Shown in pieces: positions 63,350 to 64,000 of a stretch of DNA of 64,000 nucleotides. The stretch is from Paucibacter sp963740455. Its GTDB lineage: Bacteria > Pseudomonadota > Gammaproteobacteria > Burkholderiales > Burkholderiaceae_C. The DNA is taken from contig CAVUEF010000021.1 in the NCBI GenBank assembly GCA_963740455.1, positions 62,001 through 126,000 on the forward strand, written 5' to 3'. The notes under the pieces are model-generated. The model was not told the DNA's origin. It did no database searches and saw nothing but the letters and a program-made list of their open reading frames with translations. Position numbers and translations under genes: made by a program. Each line of letters starts with the position of its first letter. Position 1 is the first letter of the stretch.

Positions 63350-63772
63350 TCAGCTCGAGACGATCGCGCCCGAGCTCACCAACTCGTTGAACAAGGCCAT
63401 CAAGGCGTGGCCCGTCATCTCGTAGGGGTCGAGCTTGCTCGACTTGCAGTACTTCAACACCAGGCCCGGGTTCAGCCTTGACAGCGTGACCTGGCCCATG
63501 GACCAGCCGGCGAACTGGCGCTCCGGGATCTCCTGGTACTTGACGATCACCACGTCGCTATGGCGCGGGTCCATGACGATCTGCCTGTACAGGCCGTTCA
63601 CCACATCGCGCCCGCCCTCCAGCACCTGCATGAAAACGCCATCGGCATAGCACAGCACACCAGTCACGCCATGCTCGGGGTTGAAGGAGCGCGATCGTTT
63701 CAGGATCACACCCAACTCGTCGGTGCTGAGGCCGGCGACGGCGCGGCTGGCATAAAGAAGTCGGACAAGCAT
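63350..63772 (-). CDS. BLUF-domain blue-light photoreceptor
   Basis: A 140-residue single-domain BLUF protein that binds FAD. Tyr7 (LLYAS), Asn31 (FNPEHGVTG) and Gln49 (FMQVLEG) occupy the family positions needed for the photocycle. The C-terminal extension of about 45 residues forms two helices as in other short BLUFs. AGGAG precedes the ATG. No output domain is present, so it must act on a partner; cyclic-di-GMP control or motility is common but not shown here. Confidence 0.93.
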   Translation of the reverse strand: MLVRLLYASRAVAGLSTDELGVILKRSRSFNPEHGVTGVLCYADGVFMQVLEGGRDVVNGLYRQIVMDPRHSDVVIVKYQEIPERQFAGWSMGQVTLSRLNPGLVLKYCKSSKLDPYEMTGHALMALFNELVSSGAIVSS

Positions 63773-63833
63773 GCAGAACTCCTCTTGGGTTGGCTGATGG
63801 CAGCGCGCTTCGCGGGCTGCCAACAAATCAGGA

Positions 63834-64000
63834 TCAACGGATGAGCGACAAGAATTCCCGTCTCAGATTGGCGTCTTTCAAGAAGGCGCCGCGCATCACG
63901 CTGTTCGTCATTTTTGACTCATCGTCCTTCACGCCGCGCCAGTGCATGCAGAAATGGTCGGCCTCCATCACGATCGCCAGGCCGTCGGGCTGCACGCGCT
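63834..64000 (-). CDS. folE: GTP cyclohydrolase I FolE (partial, 5' end outside window)
   Basis: The last 54 codons of a gene running off the window end. The translated text (RVQPDGLAIVMEADHFCMHWRGV, TNSVMRGAFLKDANLRREFLSLIR, TGA at 63834-63836) matches the C-terminus of GTP cyclohydrolase I, first step of folate synthesis. The family cysteine and the V-x-T-S-x-M-x-G-x-F pattern are recognisable; here the motif reads MTNSVMRGAF. The 61-base gap to the BLUF gene holds nothing. Confidence 0.85.
   Translation of the reverse strand, partial: RVQPDGLAIVMEADHFCMHWRGVKDDESKMTNSVMRGAFLKDANLRREFLSLIR

Overview
The window is GC-rich (roughly two thirds G+C by eye) and reads like a Burkholderiales betaproteobacterium, probably from the Comamonadaceae or a neighbouring group. 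Supporting features are the long single-chain indolepyruvate:ferredoxin oxidoreductase, the O2-independent ubiquinone genes ubiU-ubiV-ubiT, an NsrR/NnrS nitric-oxide locus, and densely packed operons with 4-base start/stop overlaps. I saw no rRNA, tRNA or CRISPR array.

Layout. 0-5.4 kb: THUMP-type RNA methyltransferase, MFS transporter, rsmE and an acyl-CoA ligase. 5.5-10.8 kb: a five-gene peptide-type ABC importer. 10.9-15.1 kb: a secreted protein, a flavin reductase, a beta-keto acid cleavage enzyme, an EamA exporter and a diguanylate cyclase. 15.1-19.4 kb: an Lrp/AsnC regulator divergent from indolepyruvate:ferredoxin oxidoreductase. 19.5-22.2 kb: pmbA and tldD. 22.4-26.4 kb: an FNR-type promoter, ubiU-ubiV-ubiT and an ipdC-like phenylpyruvate/indolepyruvate decarboxylase; ubiV and ipdC each carry an apparent one-base deletion. 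26.5-32.1 kb: an accessory island with two integron-type attC sites, cassette-like genes of lower GC, a RelE/ParE-RHH toxin-antitoxin pair, an IS256-family element with an intact empty-site copy nearby, and two families of dispersed repeats. 32.2-34.4 kb: small housekeeping genes and a second signal peptidase I. 34.45-37.6 kb: a nitric-oxide response operon (DUF2249 protein, nsrR, nnrS, then sirB2 and cytochrome b561) behind an FNR-type box placed ahead of an NsrR-type palindrome. 37.7-49.9 kb: a beta-glucan utilisation locus (LacI regulator, TonB receptor, tryptophan-halogenase-like protein, sugar ABC importer, GH1 and GH16). 50.1 kb: a decayed integron-integrase C-terminus. 50.4-58.9 kb: SGNH-like protein, EamA-type protein, LytS/LytTR two-component pair, YhhN, Rep helicase and AEC transporter. 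58.9-60.75 kb: a second accessory site, one DUF6624 cassette between two attC sites with a repeat on each side. 60.8-64 kb: proA, queC, a LemA-like protein, a BLUF photoreceptor and the 3' end of folE.

Functional threads. (i) Indolepyruvate:ferredoxin oxidoreductase and the ipdC-like decarboxylase, 5 kb apart, are two alternative fates of arylpyruvates made from aromatic amino acids. (ii) ubiUVT and the NsrR operon both have FNR/DNR-type boxes spaced like class II promoters, which suggests a coordinated low-oxygen, nitrogen-oxide programme. (iii) The glucan locus can be read as one path: GH16 cuts outside, the TonB receptor and ABC importer bring in oligosaccharides, and GH1 hydrolyses them inside; LacI-type palindromes lie in front of it.

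The least explained structure is a five-copy repeat (called RepI here, 266 to about 440 bp). It can fold into a conserved set of hairpins whose arms differ between copies in compensating ways. In three of the five copies it is fused to the same half of an integron attC site, so that cassette genes lie directly against it. With the integrase remnant at 50.1 kb this looks like cassettes left without an integrase, and RepI may mark where they inserted.
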